Below the pieces are notes generated by a model that was not told where the DNA came from, ran no database searches, and saw only the letters and a program-made list of their open reading frames with translations. A stretch of 64,000 bases of DNA from Neodontobutis hainanensis (taxonomy: Eukaryota; Chordata; Actinopteri; Gobiiformes; Odontobutidae), in contig JALDNG010000007.1 of the NCBI GenBank assembly GCA_024349245.1, positions 1,680,501-1,744,500 of the forward strand, read 5' to 3'. A program made the position numbers and the translations under genes. Shown piece by piece: positions 30,458 to 43,512 of this stretch. Position 1 is the first letter of the stretch. The number at the start of each line of letters is the position of its first letter.

Positions 30458-33400
30458 GTCCAGCTGAATCTGAGAGCAGCAAGTCTTTTAAAATTAGCAC
30501 TGGAATGAATTATTTGTACACATGAAACTTTCAGTACATCACTAAATCAATCCATTTACAATCAAAACATTTCAGATTAACGTTAGTACAAATTTTCAGT
30601 CATCTATTTTCTATTACAGTTGGCTAAATTAATGTTTAAATAGCTGGCTTGGTGGGTTGGACTGATCTAAAAACACCAAAAAAGCACAAAAATGACCCAT
30701 GTTTGTTCTATAGAAATGTGGGGCCTGTGTGCCTTTGAGACAGAGCAGGGTGATTGCAAAGAAACAGACAGAGGCTAATAATCACCACACAGCACACAGG
30801 GACCTTGGCTCACAGCCCACAGCTGAGCCAAATGGACGTGGGGAGCCCAAAACAGTGGCACATTTAAGAAGCATAGTGGAAAAAATTCCATCAATCTGTT
30901 TTGCATTTTCAACCTCAACACTCAGACCAAAGGTTTTCACAGCTTTTGTTGGTTTTGTATGTTTTTTCTCCCTCCTTTGGAAGCAGAAGCCCTTTGATTC
31001 TCAGCACTCTCTGTAAAAACATTAAAAAGATAATCCATTGGATCTAATTGACACAAAGCACCCCCCCCCCCCCTCCCTTGCTCCCCCTGCTCTATCCTCT
31101 GCCCATGGCCCTCGTTTCTTCTGAGAAAGGCCAAGTGTTTTTGTCCTGTAAATACCAGGGAGCAGAGACAAAAAAGACGTCTTTAAAATGCAGTCTACAA
31201 TCCATTACACATATTCCCCCAGCATATCCATTCAGTAATTATTCATTAGAAAACATTTAACGTCACAGTGAATTTCACACTAGGCAGTCGAAACACAATA
31301 GACAAGATTTGGCCTATTTTTGGGTGAGGAGTTGGGGGTGTGGGTTGGCTGTACAGAGGAAGGGTGAAGGCGAAGGAGGAGGGTGAGAAGGGGAGCAGTA
31401 TTTGTCTGATCTGAGAACCTCTGAAACGGGGCCGTCTTGAGACAACAGGGACAGACTAAATAGTCCAGTAACGGTCTGTGCCCCGCTGCTTGCTGTGACA
31501 CATTTAGTGCGCCCTGACGACAAACAATAGATGCTTGTTCTTTGCAATCCTGTGTAGTAATTTGGACTTCATTACTTTGCTCACTCGGGCCCCTTGTGAG
31601 GACAGAAGAGGCTAGATGAGAGTATTTTCTTTCACCTGTCAGCCCCACACCCCAAATACTTACACCCCTATGGGTAACAATGCCCCTCGCCATGTGTCCC
31701 CACCAATAACCCTCACTCAGCCCCCTTCGAAGAGCCCCCCTCACCACCACCACCCATTTTAAGCCAATGAGACAGGTGAACAATATCATTGAAGGAACCC
31801 TTTTTGGGACGTCAGAATCAATCTGAAGATGTGATGGTAGGTCGGTTGTTGCTGTGGGATATTTGTAACACCCCCTTTTTTCATGGGAACAAACCTCTCT
31901 CGGGTAAAACACAAGTGGACAATATGCTGCGACAGCGTGACTTAGGTATCTGCCATGCAGTATAACAAGAACGGAAAGATAAGCTGCTGTCAAAAGAAGA
32001 TTAGTGAATTCAGTGGTCATGATAATGCAGATGCCTAATATAAAACATTGTTGTCCTGCAGTTTCTAAGAAAGCCATTCATCTTTAAACAGATCTTGAGG
32101 TTAAAAGTGCAGTGTTTTTATTTATTACACTAAATATGTCATCTGGATTATGATTGAATTTAAAAAATGACTACAATCTGATGCAACGGCAGACAGAATA
32201 ATTTTATAATGAATCCATTTGGGCTATGAGGTAAGCCTTGCAACCTCAGAGCACAAGCAATTGTGTTTTAATTAAGAGATGGTCACTCATTTTGGTCTAG
32301 AGTGTCAGTGTTGCCTGAGACTGTGTGACCTCATGTGTGTGAAGTAAAAGAGAAGAAGCTGCTCTTAGCGAGGGGAGGAGACAGCCATTCAGTCAGAGCA
32401 GTGCTTAGAACTTAAGTAACATGAAAGTTTATATGTGCCTAATTAACTCATACATTAGATATATCTTAATCATACCCCATAATTCCTATTTATATATTTT
32501 AGTTTTAATGATATTTCTACTACAACCTTTTCAGGTTTACCCATGACAGATTCATTCAGGTTATAGCCAATCATTGGAGTTGCTCACATAGCCCTAATTT
32601 ACACAAAGTATTGCCTCTAACATAAATAAGCACACCAAAAGCTACAATCCTGATAAAAGAGTACACACACAAATACACACACACACACACACACTATGCC
32701 TTCAAACCTGCATCTTTGAATCTGTATTGTTCTGCTGTCAGATGCAGACTTGCTTGATTGGGATCCAAAATAGCAAAAGTGTCCTTCTCTCAAGAGAAGT
32801 TAGACAAGTCTCCTCCAGTGTCTGCTTGCATCAAGGTAATCAGTGACCCTGTAAACTGTGGGTTGGTAGCAGCTGGCAAATCTTCAGAGAGTTCAATGCT
32901 CACTAAACGTCCTGAAGTGTCCTTTACTGTCACTTCTATCAAAGTTTGTTTTCCAGAGTGGAGAGGTACACGGGTTGGTGATGTTGCATGTGAACATCAG
33001 CCAGAGCCAGGCCCAGGGCATTGCGGCCTATGCTTAATCATTCATGTTGTGGGAGGTGGAGAAGCAGGGAGATCTTATTCAGTTCTCACTTGGGTATCTA
33101 CTCCTCTACTGAGTGTAACGTAACGATGCAGAAACAATATCCTAACCACACCAATCCATCCCCCCTTCCTTCTTGTACTTCATGATGTAACATCACCCCA
33201 AACTCACATAGTCTCTATTTTTGGATGCTTCTTACATTTTGTTGAGATTTCGTAACTTATTTTTGATTAGTGGAATACATACTGCAGCAGACTGGATTAT
33301 TGTTTTTATTTATGATCCATTTCTTATGGTGAAAGCAGAGCTCAGTTATGGCATTGTGCAGCTAGTAAAAAAAAATCACCTAAAAAAATTGCTGTTCTCA

Positions 33401-36400
33401 AAATGGACTAAATGTACAGACAAAAAAAAGTTATATTAATAAGAATGGACTTTAAACCAAACACTCAATTTTGAATATAAATAATTTACACTTATTTACC
33501 CTACATTCTATAGGGATATTGTATTGTACCTCACATTATTGTGAATAGTTCTTCTGGTGTACAAATATCTAAACATAGACTTAAGTAGATCAGTTAGTCT
33601 TAGGTTACACCTTGGGAGAAGCGACAAGGTGGGAGTAATAATGTGTTTACCATGTAACCAGGTAACCACCACCTTAAAACACTGGTGTCCATTTTCTCTC
33701 CTCTTGTGACTCATATGTAAGAAAAGATCAGGTTTTAACAATATTGAAATGATTTATGACAGTGCTTTCAGTCAATTGATGATAAAAGGTGAGTGTTCAA
33801 CATATTTAAATAATTCACTGGCCACTCCAAAGAAGTAGTCAAGGTTACCTCCACCGTAACCCCACCTCTCCTGCCCAGTCATCCAGCAGCCCAGCCGCCC
33901 AGCAATGCTTGTCCAATCTTAACAAGCTTTGTGCTACCCACTGGGCTCTGATTCAGCACGAGACCCGGCAAATCCAATTACACAGGAGTCAGAGAGGTTG
34001 ATTTTTCCCATTATAGATGCCATGCTGAGAATGAGAGCTGGTGATAACACTCACATCTCAGCACTCCGCCCCCTTCCCCCTTTCAATCCTTATTTTGTCT
34101 CCATTTCACAGTTTCCCTCCCTTTATTTCTCCATCTTTTCCTATCTAATTCCTCTTTCTCAAAGACCGTCTTTCTTCTCTTGTGTTATTCTTTGGATCTC
34201 TCCTTCTTTCATACTTCATTATTCTAATTTTTCAGAACAGCGTAACGAAGGCTGGGCCCCGTCATAATGTTCCACATAGTCCAGTTTATTAAGCAACACA
34301 GAATAACACGCAAGTACAGTACAGTACAAACTTTATTACATTGACTGTAAGTAATTTACAATTGTGCCACACAATAAATTTATATTAGTAGCAGTTAATG
34401 TGAAAAAGCTCTAAAGGTCCCTGCTAAAACTAAATGCACAATAATACGGACAATTTGACTCACGGATGTCTAGTGCCACAAACAAAAACTAAATGAGAGA
34501 TTTTTAGATACAGTGCTTTTATGGACTCATTTGTCTAGGAAAACAAAGTAGACTTTTGTGCCAACATTTCCCTTGGGTCACTCAAAAGGGTTGACCTCAG
34601 CACAGACTGGTGGCATTGGTGTTGACACAGGTCCCAGATAGGTCATCACAATTTTAAAGGCTCATCTTTGATCCTCCAGAACAAACAACAGGTTCCCAAC
34701 AAACATATTGCATTTGGGAAATGGGTGCCAGTCCATAAAAGTCACATTTGGATGGAAGGACTGATGGACAGAGCCAGTGATGACCACTCAAATTATGTCA
34801 ATGGAAAAAATATTAGCTGCAGCGCAATCTCTCTTTTCTGCTTGAAGATGGAAACAGACTGAAAAAACATATAAGCTTGTAAAATGTGATACTACAGATT
34901 AAGTATTAAGTATATTTACCCAATTTACATTCAAAAAGCATATAACAAATATTAAATAATACAAATTTTTTCTCCCACTTTTAATAAAACACAAGAAGCA
35001 TTAAAAGATTATTAACATTATTGGGTGAAAATAATTTGATGAATAAACATGCTCATGTTTCAGGTAAATGCAGAGTTTGCAAGAGAGACTTGCTGTATAT
35101 AAGCCTATATTCAAGTTATTATTCTACAATAAACATAAGTATGACAATCTGAGCTTGCTGCTTTGTCCAGGTTTGAGTGAAAAGTATTTTGACTGAGAGA
35201 GACCCTTGCACTAACCTTGTAGTCAGCTGCTTGTGGGGGGTCACTCTGGGAGACATGGCATTCTGCAGGATCATGTCTCAGACTGCATCAGAGATTAGAG
35301 GACTGAGCCCGACCCTCTTCTCAAAGTGGCTCTATGTTTTGAGTAAACACTTACAGAGCAAGACAAAAAACAGAGGCCACAAGCACAGGCCAACCCTCTG
35401 GGTGGTGATCTCTTTGTTTTCCAATTACTTCCTAACAGGCATGAAAGGGACAGCCATCACTCTGTTGGTGAGCTGCTGTGAGGTGCTCCTGTGAGCATTA
35501 CAAGCAGACTTATTAGGATACTGTCATTAATTCATAGTAAACTATTTTTTATTTGATGATTTCAGCAGTTTGATTGTTCTGTATTTGATAATGGATATAT
35601 TCTGTGTTTATGTTGTCCAATGTTGTTAATGAATACACAAAAGGAGAGTTTTCTACTGGATCCATTGAAATATATGTTGTTTCCAATAAGAAGGATGTAC
35701 AGCTTTATGCGTCAGGCTATCCAAAATCAGACTACTTGTCTATTTTATTTTTTATTTTTTTTACAAGCATTAACCCTTGTTCCAATGTTTTCCCGCAGCC
35801 TGTCTCCAGATTGGAACCCTGCGGGCTTTAGGACCTTCACAAAGCTCCGGGAGGATGGCCTTGTTTTTGTCCGTTACGTTCATGCATGTAATCATTGATT
35901 GAGTCTATTGTGACAGTCCGACTTACCATCTGTATACTCCCGTGGGGCTGACACTTCTGTCATTGCCGTCTCTGTGACTTCACCTTTTAATTTCTACCTG
36001 TAATCTGGTCCAGTAGGTTTAATAGTTAAGCCCCTACCCTTTTTCACGTGTGTGGCAACACAAGAGTGTCGGTCTATATGGGCTTAGAAAACCCAACAAG
36101 GAAGACCATTTTACATTTAAAATATTTTTATATAAGTTTATATACATATACATGTTGCAGTTGTTCACACTTTACGTGATTAATTAGGCTTAAATACATA
36201 AGAATATATATATGCATTGCGTTTGACATTTTATGCGTAACGTACAGTAGCCTACAGTTTACACTCTAAAAATGTAGTAAAGGTGGTAAGAAACCTTATT
36301 ATTTATTTTTGCAGTCAAACATAGATCCATAGATCCAAATAGGCTGTAACACCTGCAACTGATGCGCTGCATTGAAAGTTTATAGCTAATGCTCATTAAC

Positions 36401-37729
36401 AACTCCTCTCTCTGACAAATGTCAAAGACAAATTTTCCAATTTGCAGCTCTCCTTTTCTTGCTTTTGCGATGTGTGTGCGCTTTTGCCGCCTCCTGCTGA
36501 AACCCACAAGGCCCCCATAGCCCCTAACCCTCCCTATAGCTACGCGCCACCCCGGCACTTTTTCCCACTGCTCACAGGAGCAAGACGCGGCCAAAGCGGC
36601 GGGAAGCAAATGATCTACACGCTCTACCCTTCAAACAAAGTTTACTCACACACACAGATGCCACAGCAAGTGGCAACATCACATCACATCGCCTTAGAGG
36701 GAGCTCCCACTTGGAATAACTGGAGAAGGCAAAGAGAATGAGAAAGGATGACTTTTTAACCAGTTAGGTCTAAATGCATTTAAAGGCCTACCGCCAAGAA
36801 CAATTAATATATCATGTTTTTTTTATACCGTGCGTGGATTTAGACCGAAAATAGGTGTTTAATCTAAAACGGAGTTACAAATCAACCGGAAGTTAAGGAC
36901 AGAGCATAGATTGCAGATTAAAGATACACTGGCCAGTTTATGGACAGAAAAACGTGTACTTTCCAGTTGACTTTAACCAACATCTTCATCCAAAGGACCC
37001 ATCTGAATGGAGTGTAACCTGACAGTTTGGATGCACTGAAGAAATGTATTTGTACCTTGAACCAAACTAAGAGAAAGTCTCCTTTTTATGGTATCTAGCT
37101 GGTATTCGCCTGGATTGTCAAAAGACACTGCACCAGACAGTTGTCAAACTTCACGGGATCCTGCCCCCGGGCGACTGGGAAGTCCCCACTGCGCATGTCA
37201 GAGCGCTGGACAGCTCCAAAGAGGGAAATTTAAAAACGGTTTTGGAGAATCAAGGGCAACGCGTTGAATACAGTACACGGGCTCACGAGCAGCTCATACA
37301 ACCTACAATATCACCCAAAAGGTACGTTTTTAAACATTGTATTTGATTTCACCATCAATGATAGGTAGTTAAAATGCTTTAGACATTTTATATAAGAAGA
37401 ATTATGACAGTCCAGTTAAACAAGACAGTAAATTTATGTCTTAATTTTGGTAATGTGTTGGTTTATCTACTGCCCATTTTATTTCTTTTTGTATATTTCA
37501 TTGAGTGCAAAAACACACAGAAGTAGGCCTTACTTAAGGGGAAGAATAACTTTCAAACAAAAAGCCAACAACAATCACTCATAACACATTCATAGTCTGT
37601 GTTATTGTGAATAGTCTATTTATCAATCAATATCTAAATACAATTGTTTACAGATTCTTTATCTCAAGACTTCTGTAATGGTTTAACTTTTTTAAATTTC
37701 CTTTCTCAGAGTACCACAGATCACAGGAA
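30458..37729. promoter_or_regulatory. myo1h-foxn4 intergenic region with foxn4 5' UTR
   Basis: No protein gene is supported in these 7.3 kb, although a 265-codon frame exists on the minus strand at 31280-32077. Landmarks: a run of 14 C at about 31060-31073, a CA repeat at about 32666-32694, a GC-richer block at 31310-31900 and another at 36440-36620. A foxn4 leader exon ends with a donor after 37321 (AAAAG then GTACGT), and its acceptor is just before 37710. Several E-box and SOX-like motifs lie in the GC-richer block. Enhancer function is inference from position next to a developmental regulator. Confidence 0.4.
32666..32694. repeat. CA microsatellite
   Basis: Short tract of AC dinucleotides with one AAAT interruption, in the myo1h-foxn4 intergenic region. 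Confidence 0.85.
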
Positions 37730-40700
37730 ATGATAGAAGGTGGGATCACATCTAGGATGTCAGGAATCATTGAAAATGCTGGACATCATCCATCTCCACA
37801 GGACTACAGGTAACATGCAGAGCTGTGGGAGGTTTTTTTTTTATAGGGTTTAGAGTAAACAGGATGAAATAGGATTCCCCCTAAACACTAAATAACAATG
37901 TTGTTTCAGAACAAATGATATGACTACCATCTTTAATCTCAATGTAGATAGACAGTTATTTTTCTGTGTGAGAACATAAAAAAAAAATCCCGAAGAAGAA
38001 ATAATTTTTGGTCTGAATGGAGCTGTCAGAAACCATCAGCTCTGTTTACACTCCTGCTGTCGGCACAAGGAGAGCCTGAGCCTGTTGGCCTGCCTCCTTG
38101 GGGGAACGGGGTGCTCGGGGTCACCAGTGTGCACAAGTGGCTCCCAATTAGAAAGGAGGGAGGTCCAAAGTGTATAGTTGTTAAACCTCTGGGAAAGCTG
38201 TGTGTCTAACCATTGATATATAGAGACACCAGCTCTACATGTGTTGCATCAGTGAACATTTTGTATGCTGCTGGTTGCCCAGGGTGAAGGTCTGCTGATG
38301 TTTTTAATCAGTGTCTGTGTGACATTTATATTTTATTAGTGCAAAAAAAAAAAAAAAAACATAAATGGAAAAAAGTTTTATCAAAAAAATACGTAATTTT
38401 GTAAAATGTAGAGTACCACACCTATCAAAAATATAGACATCTTTGTAAAAAGTTCAGTAAGTGAATGTTTGCTCTACAAGTTGTTACACTTCATATTGTT
38501 TTCATTTGAGTATTTTACATTAAAGAAAAATAAACAAACAAATAGTTATAATTCTTGTTAAATACAAGTCAGTGTATGGCATCAAACCTCACTCATCTAC
38601 ATGCATCAAAGTCCTGATCCACTGATGTCATATTGCCTTCAAACAGCAGACACAGAGCCCTAAACCCCAAACTACATTTACACCCTCTCTGGCCTGAGGC
38701 TCCGTTTATTTTAGAAAGGGCGGAGGTGTGGGGGGTTAGAGATTGGAAAGGGACAGGGAAGCAGATGGCATCATTATTTGTCCCTCCTATGTAAAGGCTG
38801 TCATTCCAACAGATTAATGCAAGGGTCGGGCAAAGAAAAGAAACGACAGAGACAATCAAGGAAGGGTCTGGAGGAGACAATAGAGCCACGTGCCACTGGG
38901 CAGATTTGTCGTTTGAAACACAATAGGTGATAATTTTTCAATAGACAAGGCCAACTGTTGCAGGCAACATGTGCTGCTGTCCCATGTTTCAAACGATCTC
39001 ATGCGTTGTTTACTTATGATTCAGCCAATGGTTAAGGCGAAGTCGTGGTCACCTGACACAGGGTGGATTTTTTTTATTATGAGGGGGGTATACTTCTACA
39101 CCATCTACAATCCCCCAGAGTAACTGAATTGTATGTGTTGTCATAGCAACCCCAATTACTAAACCCTTACACAGTTAAGTGTGTGCACAGAAGACTGGAG
39201 AGGATTCAAGAGGATTCCTTGCTTTTATTTTTTTTTTCCTCCTTCACAATTTACTTTAAAAAAGATAGAATACAATAAATGCGGCAAGAATATGAATTTA
39301 AAATAGTTGATTTAAAATGTAAACAATAGTAGATTTAATTGCTTTTGTATATTATTTTCTTTTAGTTCTAAATTAGTCACAAACATATATAAGAAACAAA
39401 GGTCATGGCCCACTTAATGGAACTCAATTTTAATTTAATCTGATTGAATGGCTTGTTTAACTCTCTCACTGTTTAACTGTCACTACTTAATAACACTTGC
39501 CGTTAATCTACTTATGGTAATTCCTGCTACTACAGTTTCCTTAGTCACCTTTCTTTTCTGATTCTTCCAATTTTGACTCATTGTGGTCCAGACTTTTAAG
39601 GACATGTAACTCTATAATGGGTTTAAACTTAAATTTGGCTTTTGATCAATATGGCAGAGCTGACAGCCGTGTTAACACCACACCCTCTGATCTTCTACAG
39701 GCTTCTGACCACAGACCCCTCCCAGCTGAGAGAGGAGGATCTCCCTGGGGACCTGCAGTCTCTGTCATGGCTTACCTCGGTGGATGTGCCCCGGCTGCAA
39801 CAGATGGTTGATAGCAGAGACCACGGCAACGGGCCCTCCCAGGGCAGCTTGTTGGAGCAACAGGCAGGTGAGATGACAGGGTGGGGACAGTGCAACGTTT
39901 AAAACCACCAGCAGCTCTGCCTGGACCAATCAGGGCGGAATAGGAAGTTAACATCAGAGATTGAGCAAGGCAGTTTTAATGCTAGCGGTCCGACGCTTGT
40001 ACTTTATGCCATTAAGTCACAATACATTTAAATCCTTTAAAATATATTTACCCATCATTTTAATTTCAACAATTATCAATTATTTTATTTATTTATTTAT
40101 TTTTTATTTACTTTTAAGTGTATTATTTGTACACTGGTAGAATTAATAAAATTTTTGATTTAAATTTTGGCTCCAAACAACTACAAAACCTATTTAATTG
40201 AGAAAAAAAATTAATATAGTCACATTGTTAATTAATTGTTAATTGTTAATATTTGCAATGGCAACACTCGAGATTGTAAAATTGCACTACATTGTTGATC
40301 TTATTTATCTTAATTATTATTTCTAAGCTATTTATTCATTCGTTTGTATATATGATTTATTTTAAGGAGAATTTACTATATATTTTTTTTCAATAAATCA
40401 AACCTCAATCTCAATCAGTACTCGTGTAAAATAAATTGTAATTATGATTTTTTTTTCATAATCAAATGTTTTTGATTAATATTATTAATGACCAAACTTT
40501 GATTATTGGTTCTATTAGCTAGCTCTATTAACTAGTACTCTATATTCAAGTCATTGCTCACAAATGGAAATGCTAAAGCTGCTTTAGTGTTCTTCTTTAA
40601 CACAGCTCAGCTTAACAGCATGACAATGACAGCAGGACAGGGCTCCATGCTTCATCTTCAGAGCAACATGCAGCACAGCCCCCTAGGAGTCAGCATTATC

Positions 40701-42456
40701 AATAGCCACAATGGAAGTGTGAGTATTCACTGCCCATGATGAAATAATGTTGTTTATAGTACTCAAAGTTTTGCTAAACAACCCTGCCTCTGATATGTAG
40801 ATGTCTCCATACTCCATGAGTGGGGTGCCCTCCCCAGGATACCAATGCTCTACCTCAGTGTACCAGCCCACACAGCAGCAGATGTACACTCTCACACAAA
40901 GTGGACAACAGGTACAGCTTTAATCAAAGTGTCAGCTCACTTAAATCAAGTGAATACAATGAAGAAAAAAAAACAGACAAATATGCCTTTTTGTTTCATT
41001 TCTTTTAGTGTTCTGTTGGCGGACTTTATAACAATGTCTCTTTCAACAACCAAAGTATCTACGCACAACCTCGCCTCGCTCCACAAGAACAGGAGCTACA
41101 GCCCAAGACGTTTCCCAAACCAATCTACTCTTATAGGTTAGTTAAGATCTCAGTGAAAACATAGTATTCTTTCTTCTGTTATTAATGTACTGTCAAATTA
41201 ACATTTTTTTATAATACATTTTCAGTTGTTTGATTGCCATGGCTCTAAAAAACAGCAAAACTGGTAGCTTACCAGTCAGTGAGATCTATAGCTTTATGAA
41301 GGAACACTTTCCTTATTTTAAGGTAAAATGCATTTGAATACAATGTTAGTACAGGACAAAACAGTGATAAAAGTTTTAACAAAAAGTGTACAAAATAGAA
41401 ATGACTGAAGAACTCGTATTATGAATATTTTACAGACTGCACCTGATGGATGGAAGAATTCAGTCAGACACAACCTGTCTTTAAATAAATGCTTTGAAAA
41501 AGTGGAGAACAAGGCAAGCAGCTCATCACGAAAAGGCTGTTTGTGGGCACTGAACCCTGCCAAAATTGACAAGATGGAGGAAGAGATGCAGAAGTGGAAA
41601 CGCAAGGATCTCCCAGCTATCCGTCGTAGCATGGCTAACCCTGGTTAGACTTTGACTTATTTTTGTGATATTGAATCTATCTAAAGAACAAATCAAATAG
41701 TGTGTGACATGTGCCAAATGTCTGATTGGCTTGATTTCTGTGTGCAGATGAGTTAGACAAGCTGATCACAGACCGTCCTGAGAACTGCAGACGTAAAGCT
41801 TTGGATATGGGCATGACTAGGCTCCCCAGTGGTCCCTCGGGACTTTCACTGTCTACCCCAGCCCAGATGCACTCCCAGCCTATTGTCACTTTGTCTCTGC
41901 CCTGTTTACCAATGCACCAACACCATCAGCTCCACACAAAGCTTCAGACCCAGGTCCGACTGGACCCTATGTCCCCTGCTCCGGCACAGACCCCACCTCT
42001 TCATGCAGTCCCTGATGTCTCCCACAGCCCCCTTAACCAACAGCCTACCAAGCCTACTGAAGACTTCTACACAATGCAGGGTGACACACACACAGAGGTG
42101 GACACATTGGATCCTAGCATCATGGACTTTGCTTTTCAAGGTAATGAGGTTTGAACAGAAAGAAATTACTAAGTGACAATTTCATTGCAATGCTTATTCT
42201 TGTATCTTTTTGAACAGGTAATATATGGGAGGAAATGAAGGATGACAGCTTTAACCTGGATGCTTTGGGTAGCTTCAGTAACTCACCACTTCGGCTATCA
42301 GACTGTGACTTGGGCTCAGCCAATGTCCCCCTTGTCTCTAGTGCAACAAACCTGTCAGATGTGCAAGTACTCTACACTTCCTATCCACCTCAAGATAACG
42401 CATCCTCCCAGTACATGGGCACAGGTACCAACAACAAGCCCATCATCCTGCTTTAA
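37730..42456 (+). CDS. foxn4: Forkhead box protein N4
   Basis: Winged-helix transcription factor needed in retinal progenitors for amacrine and horizontal cell fates and for V2b interneurons in the spinal cord; also reported in zebrafish heart. Nine coding exons (37730-37809, 39701-39867, 40606-40718, 40801-40911, 41009-41136, 41226-41322, 41436-41643, 41748-42140, 42218-42456) join in frame to 511 aa; human FOXN4 has 517. The N-terminus carries the conserved block DLPGDLQSLSWLTSVDVPRL. The forkhead domain (about residues 200-290) includes KTGSLPVSEIYSFMKEHFPY and the recognition helix NSVRHNLSLNKCFEK. The acidic C-terminal activation region has LDPSIMDFAFQGNIWEEMKD and ends GTNNKPIILL, as in human. 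A non-coding leader exon is spliced upstream. A poly(A) signal is at 42984-42989. Confidence 0.97.
38590..39050. promoter_or_regulatory. Candidate regulatory block in foxn4 intron 1
   Basis: This part of intron 1 is richer in GC and in recognisable motifs than the AT-rich intron around it: CAGATGG (E-box), CAGATTAATG (homeodomain core), ACAATAG twice (SOX type), GCCACGTGCC, the palindrome CAACTGTTG, and TTGTTTAC (forkhead type). Large first introns of developmental regulators often hold enhancers. No function is shown by the sequence alone. Confidence 0.3.
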
Positions 42457-43512
42457 AGTCACTTTAAAGTCATAAACAAAGATGAACTCTGTCTCCAGCG
42501 GACAATATGAACAAGTCAAACATGTAGATATTGCTGCATGGCACAGAACTTATTGAAAAGTATTCTGTGCAACACTCCACTCAAAGAAACTTATTAAAGA
42601 ACAAAAATTGTGATGTGTACTGGGCACTCTGTATGCATGGCAAGTCTGCAAGCATGGAAAGGTTATGTGGAGAAATATACATCCACTAAATTCCTGCTGT
42701 TCATCTCACATTTGCAAAGTCCTGCCATACTATAGTTTGCCGTTTCCTGTCTATTCTATTGTGCTAGACCTTATTTCTGTTTTTATTTATATTTATAAAA
42801 TCATGTGGAGAAGGTTAAGATTTTATTAACCTTTTGCTGTATATATTTGAATATTTTAAACTGTTATTGCCACAGAAAAGCTTTCAATTGTATTTTTCCA
42901 CTGTATTTCAATGGAGTGTATGCCAACACAATAATTCTCAAACAATACCTGTGTATACCATGCTCAGTTACAGAAAGAAGGGAAATAAAATCACATGGAT
43001 AAACCAAAAGGTTTCTTTTCAAAAAATACCACTGTTTATTAAATTAACAAAAATCCCATAAGAAATACTTATTGACATTGAGTATTTATACATTAATATG
43101 GATTGTTATGGCTGTTATTTAAGGCAGAGCAAATCATCAAAAGGGCAACAATACCAATAGTTTTTGAATACCTGAGTTGGATATTACAAATCAGACACAC
43201 TGGCTTCTTACATACCGTAGTTTGTTCATGACTAAACACTACAACACAACATTTACCAAAAAGACTGTAATTCAAATACAGTGATGTGACATGTGCATTA
43301 CAATAACAACGTGAGCATCAGAATGCAAGTGGGCACTGTAGTGAGTTTGTGAGGTATATAACATTTTGTTTGTGCGTAGCTACGGTAAAGTGATAGAGGT
43401 GACATCTCTCCCTGTAATAGCTATACATTAATATGGTGCCTTTACATTTACATTCAAATATACCTGGACAATCAGTACATTTGGTGTCTTTTTTAGAATA
43501 CCACTAAAATGC
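42457..43512. other. Convergent 3' ends of foxn4 and acacb
   Basis: The two stop codons face each other across about 1 kb. A foxn4 polyadenylation signal AATAAA is at 42984-42989. On the minus strand an AATAAA for acacb lies near 43036-43041, so the predicted transcripts end within about 50 bp of each other. No further gene was seen. Confidence 0.5.

Noticed and set aside
31280..32077. 265-codon open frame on the minus strand between myo1h and foxn4
   Set aside because: No recognisable domain, and its composition follows the local GC-rich DNA. There is no splice or promoter context. Probably chance openness.
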